Program-made: the position numbers and the translations under genes | In this document: positions 44,447-53,585 of the stretch, piece after piece | Numbering within the stretch: the first letter of the stretch is position 1 | How the letters are laid out: the number at the start of each line of letters is the position of its first letter | Assembly: GCF_001620265.1 (NCBI RefSeq) | Contig: NZ_CP012661.1 | Span: 1,054,001-1,118,000 of the forward strand | Direction of reading: 5' to 3' | Length of the DNA: 64,000 nucleotides | Source of the DNA: Frigidibacter mobilis | Lineage (GTDB): Bacteria; Pseudomonadota; Alphaproteobacteria; Rhodobacterales; Rhodobacteraceae | The notes under the pieces: generated by a model | What the model saw: only the letters and a program-made list of their open reading frames with translations | Told to the model about the DNA's origin: nothing | The model's database searches: none

Positions 44447-44654
44447 ACGGCTGGCGTAATCGCATCGCGCCTGTCTGGCCATCTCTGCTGCCAGCCCTGA
44501 CGCACGCCCCGCCACAACCCATGTTGACACAGATCATCCCTGATTTGGGATACCGAGATTCCGCATGAAACGATCTCGGTCCAGCCATTGGAGGCCTGTT
44601 CAAGCCGCACCTCGACCCGTGCGGTGTTGCCGTCTCGACTGCGTATCAAGCGCC

Positions 44655-45560
44655 TTAAGCTATCTCTCGCCATTCGCTGAGCGACTTGCTCAGGTAGCTA
44701 CAGAAGCCCTCACTCATTGGTGAAAGGGATCTGCCTTGGGCCGTGACGACCGAGACGTCCCGCGTGGGCGAAGGTGAGGCTATCGGTATGCTTATCAGGT
44801 CGGGGAAGGCCAGAACCTCGCGCGCCGATGCTGGAAGCAGCGCAATGCCAAGGCCCGCGCTGACCATTCCTGCGACCGTCGTCATATATGTGGCCTCGCA
44901 GGCGATTGCCGGAGACCGGGGGGCCCCGCGTAGCCATTCGTCGACCGCATGGCGAACACTGGTCGAGGGGTGAAGCGCGACCAGCGGATGCTTGACGATA
45001 TCGGCGCGGGTAACCGTCGCTTTCCCGGCAAGCGGATGGCTGCGTGGCACGATCGCGCGGAAGGCTTCGGTGGTGCGGAACGCCAGCTTCAGATCGGGCG
45101 CGATCTTGCCGCCGCCGGTGATCCCGATATCGACCATGCCGTCGCGCAGGTGTTGAACCACCCGGTCCGCCACCACGTCATGCACGATGAATGACGCGCC
45201 CGGATGCAGGCTTCGGAATTCGCTGATCGTCCGCGGCAGGATGGCAGCCGCCACCGACGGAAGCGTGGCAATGCGCACCACGCCGCGTTTCATCGCCGCG
45301 ACATCGCGGGTTTCGTCGACCACGCTGTCCAGATCGCCGATCATTCGCTCGAACACCGGCAAGATCTGCGCGCCGGTGCGGTTGAGCGAGACAGTCCGCG
45401 TTGTCCGGTCAAACAGGCGGATGTCGAGTGCCTCCTCCAGCTTGCGGATTTGCACCGTCAGGGCGGGCTGGGTCAGGTTCAGCTCTTCCGCGGCGCGGGT
45501 GAAGCTGCGCAGTCTGGCGACTGCGACGAAGGCCTTGATCTGGCGGAGACTGATATCCAT
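44655..45560 (-). CDS. LysR-family regulator of the catabolic cluster
   Basis: 301 residues, starts MDISLRQIKAFVAVARLRSF with HTH TRAAEELNLTQPALTVQIRKLEE. The effector domain is ordinary. Divergently placed against the AtuA-like operon with an AT-rich region between, where ATTG-N9-CAAT (45566-45582) fits a LysR site. It probably senses the substrate or product of that pathway. The 208 bases between modC and its end hold no gene. Confidence 0.92.
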   Translation of the reverse strand: MDISLRQIKAFVAVARLRSFTRAAEELNLTQPALTVQIRKLEEALDIRLFDRTTRTVSLNRTGAQILPVFERMIGDLDSVVDETRDVAAMKRGVVRIATLPSVAAAILPRTISEFRSLHPGASFIVHDVVADRVVQHLRDGMVDIGITGGGKIAPDLKLAFRTTEAFRAIVPRSHPLAGKATVTRADIVKHPLVALHPSTSVRHAVDEWLRGAPRSPAIACEATYMTTVAGMVSAGLGIALLPASAREVLAFPDLISIPIASPSPTRDVSVVTAQGRSLSPMSEGFCSYLSKSLSEWREIA

Positions 45561-45653
45561 GAATTATTGCTATCAATACAATGAAATAAATTCAATTGTT
45601 TAATGTTTTAGGCCCTGCGATGTCTTGGTCAGGAGACGCGAGGGGGAAGACAG

Positions 45654-47003
45654 TTGGGCGAACCACGGGTTCTACGCATAGCTACAGGGGCAGGATATTC
45701 CGGCGACCGGATCGAACCGGCGGCGGACCTCGCGCAGCGCGGCCGGCTGGACTATCTCGTGTTCGAGTGTCTCGCCGAGCGGACGATTTCCGATGCCCAA
45801 CTGCGCCGCCGGGCAGATCCCTGCGGGGGGTATGACCCGTTTCTCGAGGCGCGGATCACCGCCGTGCTGGATGCGTGCCGCCGGAACGGCACCAGGATCA
45901 TCAGCAACATGGGTGCCGCGAACGCACCGGCAGCCGCGCAGCGCGTGCGCCAGATTGCCGCCGCGATGGGGCACACCGACCTTTGCGTTGCCATCGTGAT
46001 CGGCGATGATGTGCTGGACATCTGCCGGCAGCAGGATGTGGCGCTGGACAACGGATTGACCGTTGGCGCCTTGGGCGAGCGGGTGATTTCGGCGAATGCC
46101 TATATCGGCGCCGGCCCGATTGCAGCTGCGCTTGCACAGGGTGCCGACATCGTGCTGACGGGCCGTGTCAGCGATCCGGCGCTGTTTCTTGCCCCCTTGG
46201 TCCATGAATTTGGCTGGGATATGACCGATTGGGACCTGTTGGGAAAAGGTGTCCTCATCGGGCATCTGCTTGAATGCGCAGGGCAGCTTTGCGGCGGATA
46301 TTTCGCCGATCCCGGCTACAAGGATGTGCCGGGCATGGCGCGCCTCGGCTTTCCGCTGGCCGAGGTGACAGCCGATGGCCTTGCAGAGTTCAGCAAGCTG
46401 GCGGACACTGGCGGGCGGATCGACAGCGCCACCGTCAAGGAACAAGTGCTGTACGAAATCCACGATCCGGCCCGCTATCTTCAGCCGGATGTCGTTGCCG
46501 ATTTCAGCAAGGTGACGGTGCTGGAAACCGGACCGGACCGGGTGCGCGTCACCGGAGCCTCGGGGACCGCGCGCACCGGGATGCTGAAGGTGTCGGTCGC
46601 CTATCATGACGGGTTCATCGGTGAGGGGCAGATCTCCTACGCCGGCCCTGGCGCGGTGGAGCGCGGCCGCCTTGCGCTGGAGATCCTGCGCGAACGCCTG
46701 GTGGCACTCGATGCGCTGCAAGACGCCCGTTTCGACCTGATCGGCCTCGATGCGCTGCACGGTGCTGGCCTGTCGCGGGGGGCGCTGCCCTATGAGGTTC
46801 GGGTGCGTGTCACGGCCCGCGCACCGTCAGCCGACATCGCCGCGCGCGTCGGGCATGAGGTCGAGGCGCTTTATACCAACGGGCCCGCAGGGGGCGGCGG
46901 CGCCGTCAAGACCGTGCGGCCGGGCGTCGCCCTCGCTTCGGCGCTGCTGCACGAAAGCCAGGCCTCGGCGCGCGTGGTGATGCTGGAGGGGGTTTCGGCA
47001 TGA
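45654..47003 (+). CDS. AtuA-family protein (DUF1446), acyclic terpene utilisation-like
   Basis: 449 residues, TTG start 45654 with AGGGGG-rich site upstream. The AtuA/DUF1446 family pattern is visible: IATGAGYSGDRIEPA, DYLVFECLAERTI, RIISNMGAANAPAAA, and ILTGRVSDPALFLAPLVHEFGW. In Pseudomonas atuA is needed for citronellol use, but reaction is unproven. It is the first gene of a seven-gene operon with a small partner, two dehydrogenases and a TRAP system, so substrate is likely a small organic acid or alcohol; this is inference. Confidence 0.88.
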   Translation: MGEPRVLRIATGAGYSGDRIEPAADLAQRGRLDYLVFECLAERTISDAQLRRRADPCGGYDPFLEARITAVLDACRRNGTRIISNMGAANAPAAAQRVRQIAAAMGHTDLCVAIVIGDDVLDICRQQDVALDNGLTVGALGERVISANAYIGAGPIAAALAQGADIVLTGRVSDPALFLAPLVHEFGWDMTDWDLLGKGVLIGHLLECAGQLCGGYFADPGYKDVPGMARLGFPLAEVTADGLAEFSKLADTGGRIDSATVKEQVLYEIHDPARYLQPDVVADFSKVTVLETGPDRVRVTGASGTARTGMLKVSVAYHDGFIGEGQISYAGPGAVERGRLALEILRERLVALDALQDARFDLIGLDALHGAGLSRGALPYEVRVRVTARAPSADIAARVGHEVEALYTNGPAGGGGAVKTVRPGVALASALLHESQASARVVMLEGVSA

Positions 47004-47332
47004 TGCTGCGAGAGATCGCCCACGCCCGCAGCGGCGACAAGGGCAACACCGCCAACATCTCGGTCATCGCCTACCGGCCCGAAGATTACCCGCTTCTGGT
47101 GGCTGATGTCACGGCGGAGCGCGTCGCCGAGCACTTCCGCGGGATCGCCCTCGGCCCCGTGCTCCGCTACGAGATCCCCAGCCTCGGCGCGCTCAATTTC
47201 GTCTTGTCCGATGCGTTGGCGGGCGGCGTGGTTTCCTCGCTTGCCCTCGATGCTCATGGAAAATCGCTTGGCTCGGCCATCTTGTCGATGGAGATCGCCG
47301 GGCCTCGCGTCACAGAAGGAGGGGACCGATGA
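47000..47332 (+). CDS. AtuA C-terminal (ferredoxin-fold) partner protein
   Basis: 110 residues, matching the AtuA-like ferredoxin-fold domain (LREIAHARSGDKGNTANISV at the start, YEIPSLGALNFVLSDALAGG). In many bacteria it is fused to the C-terminus of AtuA; here it is a separate gene overlapped 4 bases with the first gene. Probably a stable complex. Confidence 0.88.
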   Translation: MMLREIAHARSGDKGNTANISVIAYRPEDYPLLVADVTAERVAEHFRGIALGPVLRYEIPSLGALNFVLSDALAGGVVSSLALDAHGKSLGSAILSMEIAGPRVTEGGDR

Positions 47333-48809
47333 CCCTGGCGGTGCACGACATGAAAATTCAGGATCATGGTTGTCTGATCGGCGGCGTCTGGCAGGCGGCT
47401 GCGGGCGGCGAGTGGATCGAGATGACCGATCCATGCGACGGCTCGATCCTTGCCCGTATCGCCCGCGGCGGCGCGGCGGACATCGACGCTGCCGTCGCGG
47501 CGGCGCGCAAGGCGCAGCCCGGCTTCGCACGGCGCCCGCCGGTGGAGCGTGTCCGGCTGATGAGTGTGATTTCCCGGCGCATCTCGGCCGAGGCAGAGCG
47601 GCTGGCGCAGCTGGAAAGCCGCGACACGGGGAAGCCTATCACGCAGGCCCGCAACGATGTGGTTGCCGCGGCGCGGTTCTTCGAATTCTACGCCGGGCTC
47701 GCGGACAAGGTGATGGGCAGTTCGATCCCGATGGGCGACGACATCGTCGACTTCACCGTGCGCGAGCCGCTGGGCGTGACCGCGCAGATCGTGCCGTGGA
47801 ACTACCCGCTTCAGATCGCCTGCCGGAGTATCGCCCCGGCGCTGGCCACCGGCAACACCATCGTGCTGAAGCCTGCAGAGCTTGCCTGCCTCAGCGTGCT
47901 GGAAATCGCCCGCATCTGTGAAGACGAAGGCCTGCCGCCGGGCGTTCTGAACGTGGTCACCGGCCTTGGGTCCGAGGCAGGGGCGGCGCTTGCCGCGCAT
48001 CCGGGGGTGGACCTGATCGTGTTCACCGGCTCGGTTGCGACAGGCAGCCAAGTGATGCAGGCGGCCGCGCGCAACATCGTGCCGGTGTTGCTGGAACTGG
48101 GGGGCAAGTCGCCCAACATCCTGCTGGCCGATGCGGCGGTGGAAACGACGGTGCCGGTCTTGCTGAAGGCAGCGTTCCCGAACTCTGGCCAGACCTGTTC
48201 GGCCGGAACCCGGGTGCTCGTGGAACGGCCGATCCTGGACCGGGTCATGGACCAGCTTGCCGGCCGCCTGCCGGGCCTAACGCTGGGGCGGGGGCTCGAT
48301 GACCCGGATCTTGGCCCGTTGGTCAGCGCCGGCCAGCGCCGCAAGGTCGAAGGCTACGTGACCATCGGCGCGGAGAGGGGGCGGAAGTCATCACCGGCGG
48401 CGCCTTCATCGGGGGCGCGTCCGAAGAGAGCGGCCATTTCGTGCGGCCGACGCTGCTTTCGGTCAAGTCGTCCACGGCCCGGGTGGCGCGCGAGGAAATC
48501 TTCGGCCCCGTGCTGACGGTCATGCCTTTCGATGACCTCGAAGAGGCCGAAACCATCGCCAACTCCACCGAATACGGGCTGGTCGCAGGGGTCTGGGGCC
48601 GTGACATCGGCCGCTTGCACCGTCTGGCTCAGCGCGTCCGGTCGGGGCAGGTGTTCATCAACTGCTATGGTGCGGGCGGCGGGGTGGAGATCCCGTTCGG
48701 CGGCACCCGCAAGTCCGGCTTCGGGCGAGAAAAGGGCGTGGAGGCGATCCAGTCCTACACGCAGGTCAAGAACATCTGCCTGCGCATCGACATGCCGGAG
48801 GGTGCGTGA
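47329..48809 (+). pseudogene. Aldehyde dehydrogenase, frameshifted
   Basis: NAD(P)-dependent aldehyde dehydrogenase that resembles betaine/gamma-aminobutyraldehyde types. Seen: PWNYPLQIACRSIAPALATG, TGSVATGSQVM, ELGGKSPNI, catalytic Cys in NSGQTCSAGTRVLVE, then a frame change after EGYVTIGAERG. The rest (VRPTLLSVKS, EEIFGPVLTVMPF, GTRKSGFGREKG) continues in the next frame to the TGA at 48809. The shift maps to a G5 run at 48377-48381; one more G restores AERGAEVITGG. With it, 493 residues, the normal length. Reading as pseudogene depends on whether the base loss is real (see finding). Confidence 0.88.
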
Positions 48810-48810
48810 C

Positions 48811-49962
48811 ATGGCGGAAATCACTGCATTCGGCATTCCGACCCGCGTGCATTTTGGGGTCGGAGCCCGCGACCGGATTCCGCAGATCGTCGCTGAGGGT
48901 GTGTATCGCCGTGTCCTGCTGATTTGTGATCCGGGCCTTCTGGGCACCGAGATGTTCGAGGCGATCAGCCAAGGGATGGCCGGGGTTGAGACGGCCGTGT
49001 TCACCGGCATCGATCCCGAGCCGAAGGACAAGAACGTCGTCGCCGGGCTGGTGGCGTGCCAGGAGCTTGGGGCCGAGGCCATCGTGGTTCTGGGCGGGGG
49101 CAGTGCCATCGACGTCGCCAAGGCCGTTGCGATCGTGATGACCAATGGGGGCGTGATTGCCGACTATGAGGGCGACCGCAGGTTCGACACTCCGCCGCTG
49201 CCGATCATCGCGGTGCCGACGACGGCGGGCACCGGGTCAGAGGTGTCTGGCGCGGCCGTCATCACCGATACCGCCCGCAACGTGAAGATGGCGATCCGGC
49301 ATCCTCTGCACGCGCCGGCCCCGTGCGCGATCCTTGATCCGCTGGCGGTCAGCACCACGCCGCGCAAGGTCGGGGTGTATTCGGGCATCGATGCCTTTGC
49401 CCATGCGCTGGAATCCTACGTCTCAAAATTGGCCAACCCGTTCAGTGACGCGATCAACCGCCATGCGATGCGGCTGATCTCTGGCAATATCCGCGCCTAT
49501 ATCGACAATCCGCGCGACGAGGTTGCCGCGCTGAACATGCTGTGCGGCTCGTCGATGGCGGCCATGTCCTTCGGCACCACGGGCACCGGCAACATTCATT
49601 GCATGGCGATGTCGCTTGGCAGTTTCCACGCCATGCCCCACGGGCTGTGCATCGCCCTGCTGCTGCCGCATGTGGCGGAGTTCAACATGCAGGCCGTGCC
49701 TGGCAGGTTTGCCGATGTCGCCCGCGACATGGGGCAGGATGTCAGTGGGCTGTCGGACATCGACGCGGCCGCGCGCGGGCTGAAGGCTATGCGCCGGATG
49801 AACAGCGATCTGGGGATCCCGTCCGGGTTGGCGGAAGCCGGCGTGCCGGCAGAGGTTCTGGGCCGCGCCGCCGACCGCTGCTTCCAGATCGACTACAACC
49901 GCTGGAACCCGCGCTTCACCACGCGGGACGAGTATTACGAGCTGTTCGAGCACGCCATGTGA
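48811..49962 (+). CDS. Iron-containing alcohol dehydrogenase
   Basis: 383 residues, type III ADH fold. Seen: VLGGGSAIDVAKAVAI, PTTAGTGSEVSGAAVI, the metal-site region GVYSGIDAFAHALESYVSK, and MSLGSFHAMPHGLCIALLLPH with the conserved histidines. The cluster of aldehyde and alcohol dehydrogenases suggests oxidation of an alcohol to the acid, or its reverse. One base after the aldehyde dehydrogenase stop. Confidence 0.93.
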   Translation: MAEITAFGIPTRVHFGVGARDRIPQIVAEGVYRRVLLICDPGLLGTEMFEAISQGMAGVETAVFTGIDPEPKDKNVVAGLVACQELGAEAIVVLGGGSAIDVAKAVAIVMTNGGVIADYEGDRRFDTPPLPIIAVPTTAGTGSEVSGAAVITDTARNVKMAIRHPLHAPAPCAILDPLAVSTTPRKVGVYSGIDAFAHALESYVSKLANPFSDAINRHAMRLISGNIRAYIDNPRDEVAALNMLCGSSMAAMSFGTTGTGNIHCMAMSLGSFHAMPHGLCIALLLPHVAEFNMQAVPGRFADVARDMGQDVSGLSDIDAAARGLKAMRRMNSDLGIPSGLAEAGVPAEVLGRAADRCFQIDYNRWNPRFTTRDEYYELFEHAM

Positions 49963-50001
49963 GGAGTGGCACTCGAGTGGAACATTCAGGGAGGAAGAAA
50001 G

Positions 50002-51039
50002 ATGACACTGACCAAAGCACTTGCCGCAGGCTGCCTGGCCGGCCTGATGACCACCGCTGCGTCCGCACAGATGCTGGATGTCGCATCGACATACCCCAAG
50101 AACATGCCGTTCCTTGGCGAAAGCGCCGAGGTTCTGGCCCGCAATGTTGCGATTGCGACGGCCGGCAAGGTCACGCTCGAAATCCACGGCGCGGGCGATC
50201 TTGTCCCGCCGCTCGACGTGCTGCCACAGGTCAGCTCGGGCGCCATTCCGGCGGGCTGGGACTGGATCGGCTATTGGGGGGGCACGCTGCCGGTGACCAA
50301 CCTGGCCGGTGCGATGCCCTTCGGGCTTGGCCCGTCGGACTTTGTCGGCTGGATGTGGACCGGCGGCGGGATGGAGATTGTCCAGCGGGCCTATGATCCG
50401 CTGAACATCAAGTTCCTGCCCTGCTCTGTCACCGCGCCGGAACCGGGTGGCTGGTTCAACAAGGAGATCAACAGCGTCGAGGATCTTCAGGGCCTGCGGA
50501 TGCGGATTTCCGGCCTTGGCGGACAGGCGCTGAACAAGCTTGGCGCCTCGACCCAGCTGATCCCGGCGGGCGAGCTTTATGTGGCGCTGGAACGCGGCCG
50601 CATCGACGCGACGGAGTTTTCGCTCCCCTCGATCGACAAGTCGCTGGGGTTCGCCGAGATTGCGAAATACTACTATTTCCCGGGATGGCACCAGCCGGCC
50701 AGCTGGAACACGCTCATCATCAACATGGACGTCTGGAACAGCTTCGACGAGGCCACAAAGGACGCGGTCATCATGGCGTGCCAGGCGACGCTGGCCTGGT
50801 CGCTGGCCGCTGGTCCGCAGGCGCAGCCGGCCGTGCTTGAAGAGTTCACGGCACAGGGCGTAGAGATCCGCCGTTTCCCCGACCCGGTTCTGCAGGCGCT
50901 TCGCCAGGCATCGACCGATGTACTGGAGGAAGCCGCCGCCAAGGATCCGATTTTCAAGGAGGCCTACGAGTCGATGCTGGCCTATCAGGCAAGCAGCAAG
51001 AGCTGGAACGATCTTCAGGCCCTGATGGTGCCTGAATGA
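50002..51039 (+). CDS. TRAP transporter substrate-binding protein (DctP/TAXI-like P type)
   Basis: 345 residues with a signal peptide (MTLTKALAAGCLAGLMTTAASAQ). Mature protein begins DVASTYPKNMPFLGE. SVEDLQGLRMRISGLGGQALNKLGAS is the TRAP P-type signature with the Arg that binds a substrate carboxylate. So the cargo is probably an organic acid. Start has GGGAGGAAGAAAG directly upstream. First transporter gene of the operon. Confidence 0.92.
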   Translation: MTLTKALAAGCLAGLMTTAASAQMLDVASTYPKNMPFLGESAEVLARNVAIATAGKVTLEIHGAGDLVPPLDVLPQVSSGAIPAGWDWIGYWGGTLPVTNLAGAMPFGLGPSDFVGWMWTGGGMEIVQRAYDPLNIKFLPCSVTAPEPGGWFNKEINSVEDLQGLRMRISGLGGQALNKLGASTQLIPAGELYVALERGRIDATEFSLPSIDKSLGFAEIAKYYYFPGWHQPASWNTLIINMDVWNSFDEATKDAVIMACQATLAWSLAAGPQAQPAVLEEFTAQGVEIRRFPDPVLQALRQASTDVLEEAAAKDPIFKEAYESMLAYQASSKSWNDLQALMVPE

Positions 51040-51629
51040 CGGGGACGCAGTCCACCGGCGCTTCGCTTGTCCGCATAGGGCAGGCGATCACCGCAGTCAG
51101 TGCCTGGCCCGGAAGGGCCGCGGCTTGGCTTCTGGTGCCGCTTGCCCTGCTGGTCATCGGCACGGTTGTCGGATCGCTCATGCAGGTGGGTACGATTGTC
51201 CGGTGGGGCGTCGATGTGCCGGTGCTCGGAACAGGGCTGACGATCAACAGCCTGAACGAGCTGCAATGGCATCTGCTGGCTATAGTCACGATGCTGGCGC
51301 TTCCCTATGCCTTGGCCGAAAACCGGCATGTGCGCGTCGACATGATCTATGCGGGGCTGTGCCGGCGCCGCCGCAGCATTGTCGATCTTGCCGGTGACCT
51401 GCTGTTCCTGGCACCGTTCTGTATCATCATCGGGTATCTCAGCATCCGGTTTGTCACCTTCGCCTACACGACCGGCGAGCAGTCGACCTATGGCGGGCTG
51501 ACTGATCGGTGGGTGGTCAAGGCATTCCTGCCGCTGGGGCTGGCCTTGCTGTTCCTGGCCGGCATCGGGCGGATCCTGACCCATGTCGGCACATTGATGT
51601 TGGCCGATACGGAGTCCCGTCATGGTTGA
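51036..51629 (+). CDS. TRAP transporter small permease (DctQ)
   Basis: 197 residues, four membrane segments, with ENRHVRVDMIY, the DctQ conserved R-V-D motif. It overlaps the binding-protein stop by 4 bases and precedes the large permease with an 8-base overlap. Forms with DctM the sodium-driven membrane unit. Confidence 0.9.
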   Translation: MTGTQSTGASLVRIGQAITAVSAWPGRAAAWLLVPLALLVIGTVVGSLMQVGTIVRWGVDVPVLGTGLTINSLNELQWHLLAIVTMLALPYALAENRHVRVDMIYAGLCRRRRSIVDLAGDLLFLAPFCIIIGYLSIRFVTFAYTTGEQSTYGGLTDRWVVKAFLPLGLALLFLAGIGRILTHVGTLMLADTESRHG

Positions 51630-52962
51630 ATTTCTGCTTCCGCTTGCGATGATCGGCGCGTTGATGGCCGGCATTTTCTCGGGCTATCCGGTGATGCTGG
51701 TACTGGCGGGAATCGGGGTCATCTTTACCTTCATCGGTGGTGTGCCGCTGGTGTTCCTCAACACGGTGTCCGCCCGCATCTTCACCGGAACGCTGACCAA
51801 CTGGCTGATGCTGGCGGTGCCGCTGTTCGTGTTCATGGGGCTGATGCTGGAAAAGTCCGAGATCGCGCGCAACCTGCTGCTCAGCATCGAACGGATGTTC
51901 GCCGGGCGGTCGGGCGGGCTTGCCCTGGCCGTAACACTGGTCGGCACGATCATGGCCGCCGCCACGGGGATCGTCGGGGCGTCGATCGTGATGCTGGGGG
52001 TGATGGCGCTGCCGGTGATGCTGCGCAACAACTACTCCATGTCGCTTGCCGCCGGGACGATCTGTTCCTCGGGCACCTTGGGCATCTTGATCCCGCCCTC
52101 GATCATGCTGGTCCTTGTCGGCGACATCCTGTCGATCTCGGTTGGGGACCTATTCATGGCAGCGGTGTTTCCTGGCCTGCTGTTGGCCGGGTTCTACGTC
52201 GCCTATATCCTGTCCGTCACCGCCATCTGGCCAGAGTCCGCGCCCCCCGTGTGCCCCGAAGACCGACCGCCGCATGATGGCCCGCTCTGGGTCGAGATCG
52301 CGCGCAACCTTCTTGCGCCGCTGTTCCTTATTATCTGCGTGCTGGGCTCGATCATCGCCGGGATCGCCACGCCGACCGAAGCGGCAGCGATCGGAGCGCT
52401 GGGGGCGACGCTGCTGGCGCTAATTATCGGCAAGCTTACCATCGCCACCTTCATCCAATGCCTGCGCGAAACCACCCTGACGACAGCGATGATCCTGGGT
52501 GTCGCGGTGGGCGCCACAGTCTTCAGCGCGGTGTTCAAGCGTCTGGAGGGCGACACGATGATCGCCGAGGCGGTGTTCTCCGTCGCTTCCGGCCCCTATG
52601 AGACGCTGTTCCTGATCATGGCGCTGATCTTCGTGCTGGGGTTTTTCCTGGAGTGGATCGAGATCAGCTTTGTCGTGCTGCCGTTGTTCGCACCGATCAT
52701 CGCGGCGACCGATTACGGGTTCGATCAGTCCGGAACGGCGCTGGTCTGGTTTGCGGTTCTGGTCGCGGTGAACCTGCAGACATCGTTCCTGACACCCCCC
52801 TTCGGTTATGCGCTGTTCTACCTGCGCGGCATCGCCCCGCCAGAAATGGGGATCGGGCCGATCTACCGGGGGATCATCCCTTTCGTGCTGATCCAGCTTG
52901 TCGGGCTGCTGTTGTGTATCTTCTTTCCGCAGATCGTGCTGTGGTTGCCGGGCCTCGGGTAG
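51622..52962 (+). CDS. TRAP transporter large permease (DctM)
   Basis: 446 residues, about twelve to thirteen membrane segments, with GYPVMLVLAG, the TGIVGASIVMLGVMALPVMLR and SGTLGILIPPSIMLVLVGD motifs of the SLC-like elevator core, and TPTEAAAIG. With the P and Q proteins it imports an acid using a sodium gradient. End of the operon. Confidence 0.94.
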   Translation: MVEFLLPLAMIGALMAGIFSGYPVMLVLAGIGVIFTFIGGVPLVFLNTVSARIFTGTLTNWLMLAVPLFVFMGLMLEKSEIARNLLLSIERMFAGRSGGLALAVTLVGTIMAAATGIVGASIVMLGVMALPVMLRNNYSMSLAAGTICSSGTLGILIPPSIMLVLVGDILSISVGDLFMAAVFPGLLLAGFYVAYILSVTAIWPESAPPVCPEDRPPHDGPLWVEIARNLLAPLFLIICVLGSIIAGIATPTEAAAIGALGATLLALIIGKLTIATFIQCLRETTLTTAMILGVAVGATVFSAVFKRLEGDTMIAEAVFSVASGPYETLFLIMALIFVLGFFLEWIEISFVVLPLFAPIIAATDYGFDQSGTALVWFAVLVAVNLQTSFLTPPFGYALFYLRGIAPPEMGIGPIYRGIIPFVLIQLVGLLLCIFFPQIVLWLPGLG

Positions 52963-53081
52963 CGGATCGACGCTCGACCCGGCACTGGACAGGTGCGCCT
53001 GCGGCGGCTAGGGAGGTTGCAGGTGAAGCCCGCCCTTGGCGATCTGCCACACCACACCACGGCTGTGGTCAGGCGGATCAG

Positions 53082-53585
53082 ATGGGCGATGCAGACAGGA
53101 CAGCGGAGCAGATGGCCGCGCATCGCGCGGATCTGGTGGATTACGCGGCGCGCATCGCCGGCGACCGAAGCGCGGGCGAGGATCTGGTGCAAGAGGCTTA
53201 TCTGCGGTTCGTGGGACTGGCCCCGCGCTCGCTGACCGAACCGTTCGGCTATCTCAAGCGCATCGTGCGCAATCTGGCGCTGGACCTGGCCCGCGCCCGC
53301 ACGCGCGAGCGGCGCCTGCACCTGCCCGATCCGGGCTGGGACCATGTGGCCGACACTCGCCCCGGGCCGGACGTGGCACTGGCCGACCGCGAGTGCCTGC
53401 AACTCGTGATCCGCGCGCTGGATGCGCTGCCACCGCGCGAGCGCCGTGCGCTGGAGCTTTACAGGTTCGAGGGCCGCACCTTGCAGCAGCTTGCCGATGA
53501 GATGGGTGTGTCGGTCAGCACCGCCCATGCGATGGTGCATCGCGGGCTGGCCGCCTGCCGCGATGCGCTGAAGGAGGGGGCATGA
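53082..53585 (+). CDS. ECF sigma factor, FecI-like
   Basis: 167 residues from ATG 53082. Region 2: DYAARIAGDRSAGEDLVQEAYLRF and FGYLKRIVRNLALDLAR; region 4: LPPRERRALELYRFEGRTLQQLADEMGVSVSTAHAMVHRGLAACR. FecI-type iron-starvation sigma factor, paired with the next gene (FecR, ATGA overlap) and a TonB receptor with STN domain, so it should be activated by the receptor when ligand binds. Confidence 0.93.
   Translation: MGDADRTAEQMAAHRADLVDYAARIAGDRSAGEDLVQEAYLRFVGLAPRSLTEPFGYLKRIVRNLALDLARARTRERRLHLPDPGWDHVADTRPGPDVALADRECLQLVIRALDALPPRERRALELYRFEGRTLQQLADEMGVSVSTAHAMVHRGLAACRDALKEGA

Noticed and set aside
44447..44654. Open minus-strand frame between modC and the LysR gene
   Set aside because: Overlaps both neighbours only partly and has no family pattern or start signal.
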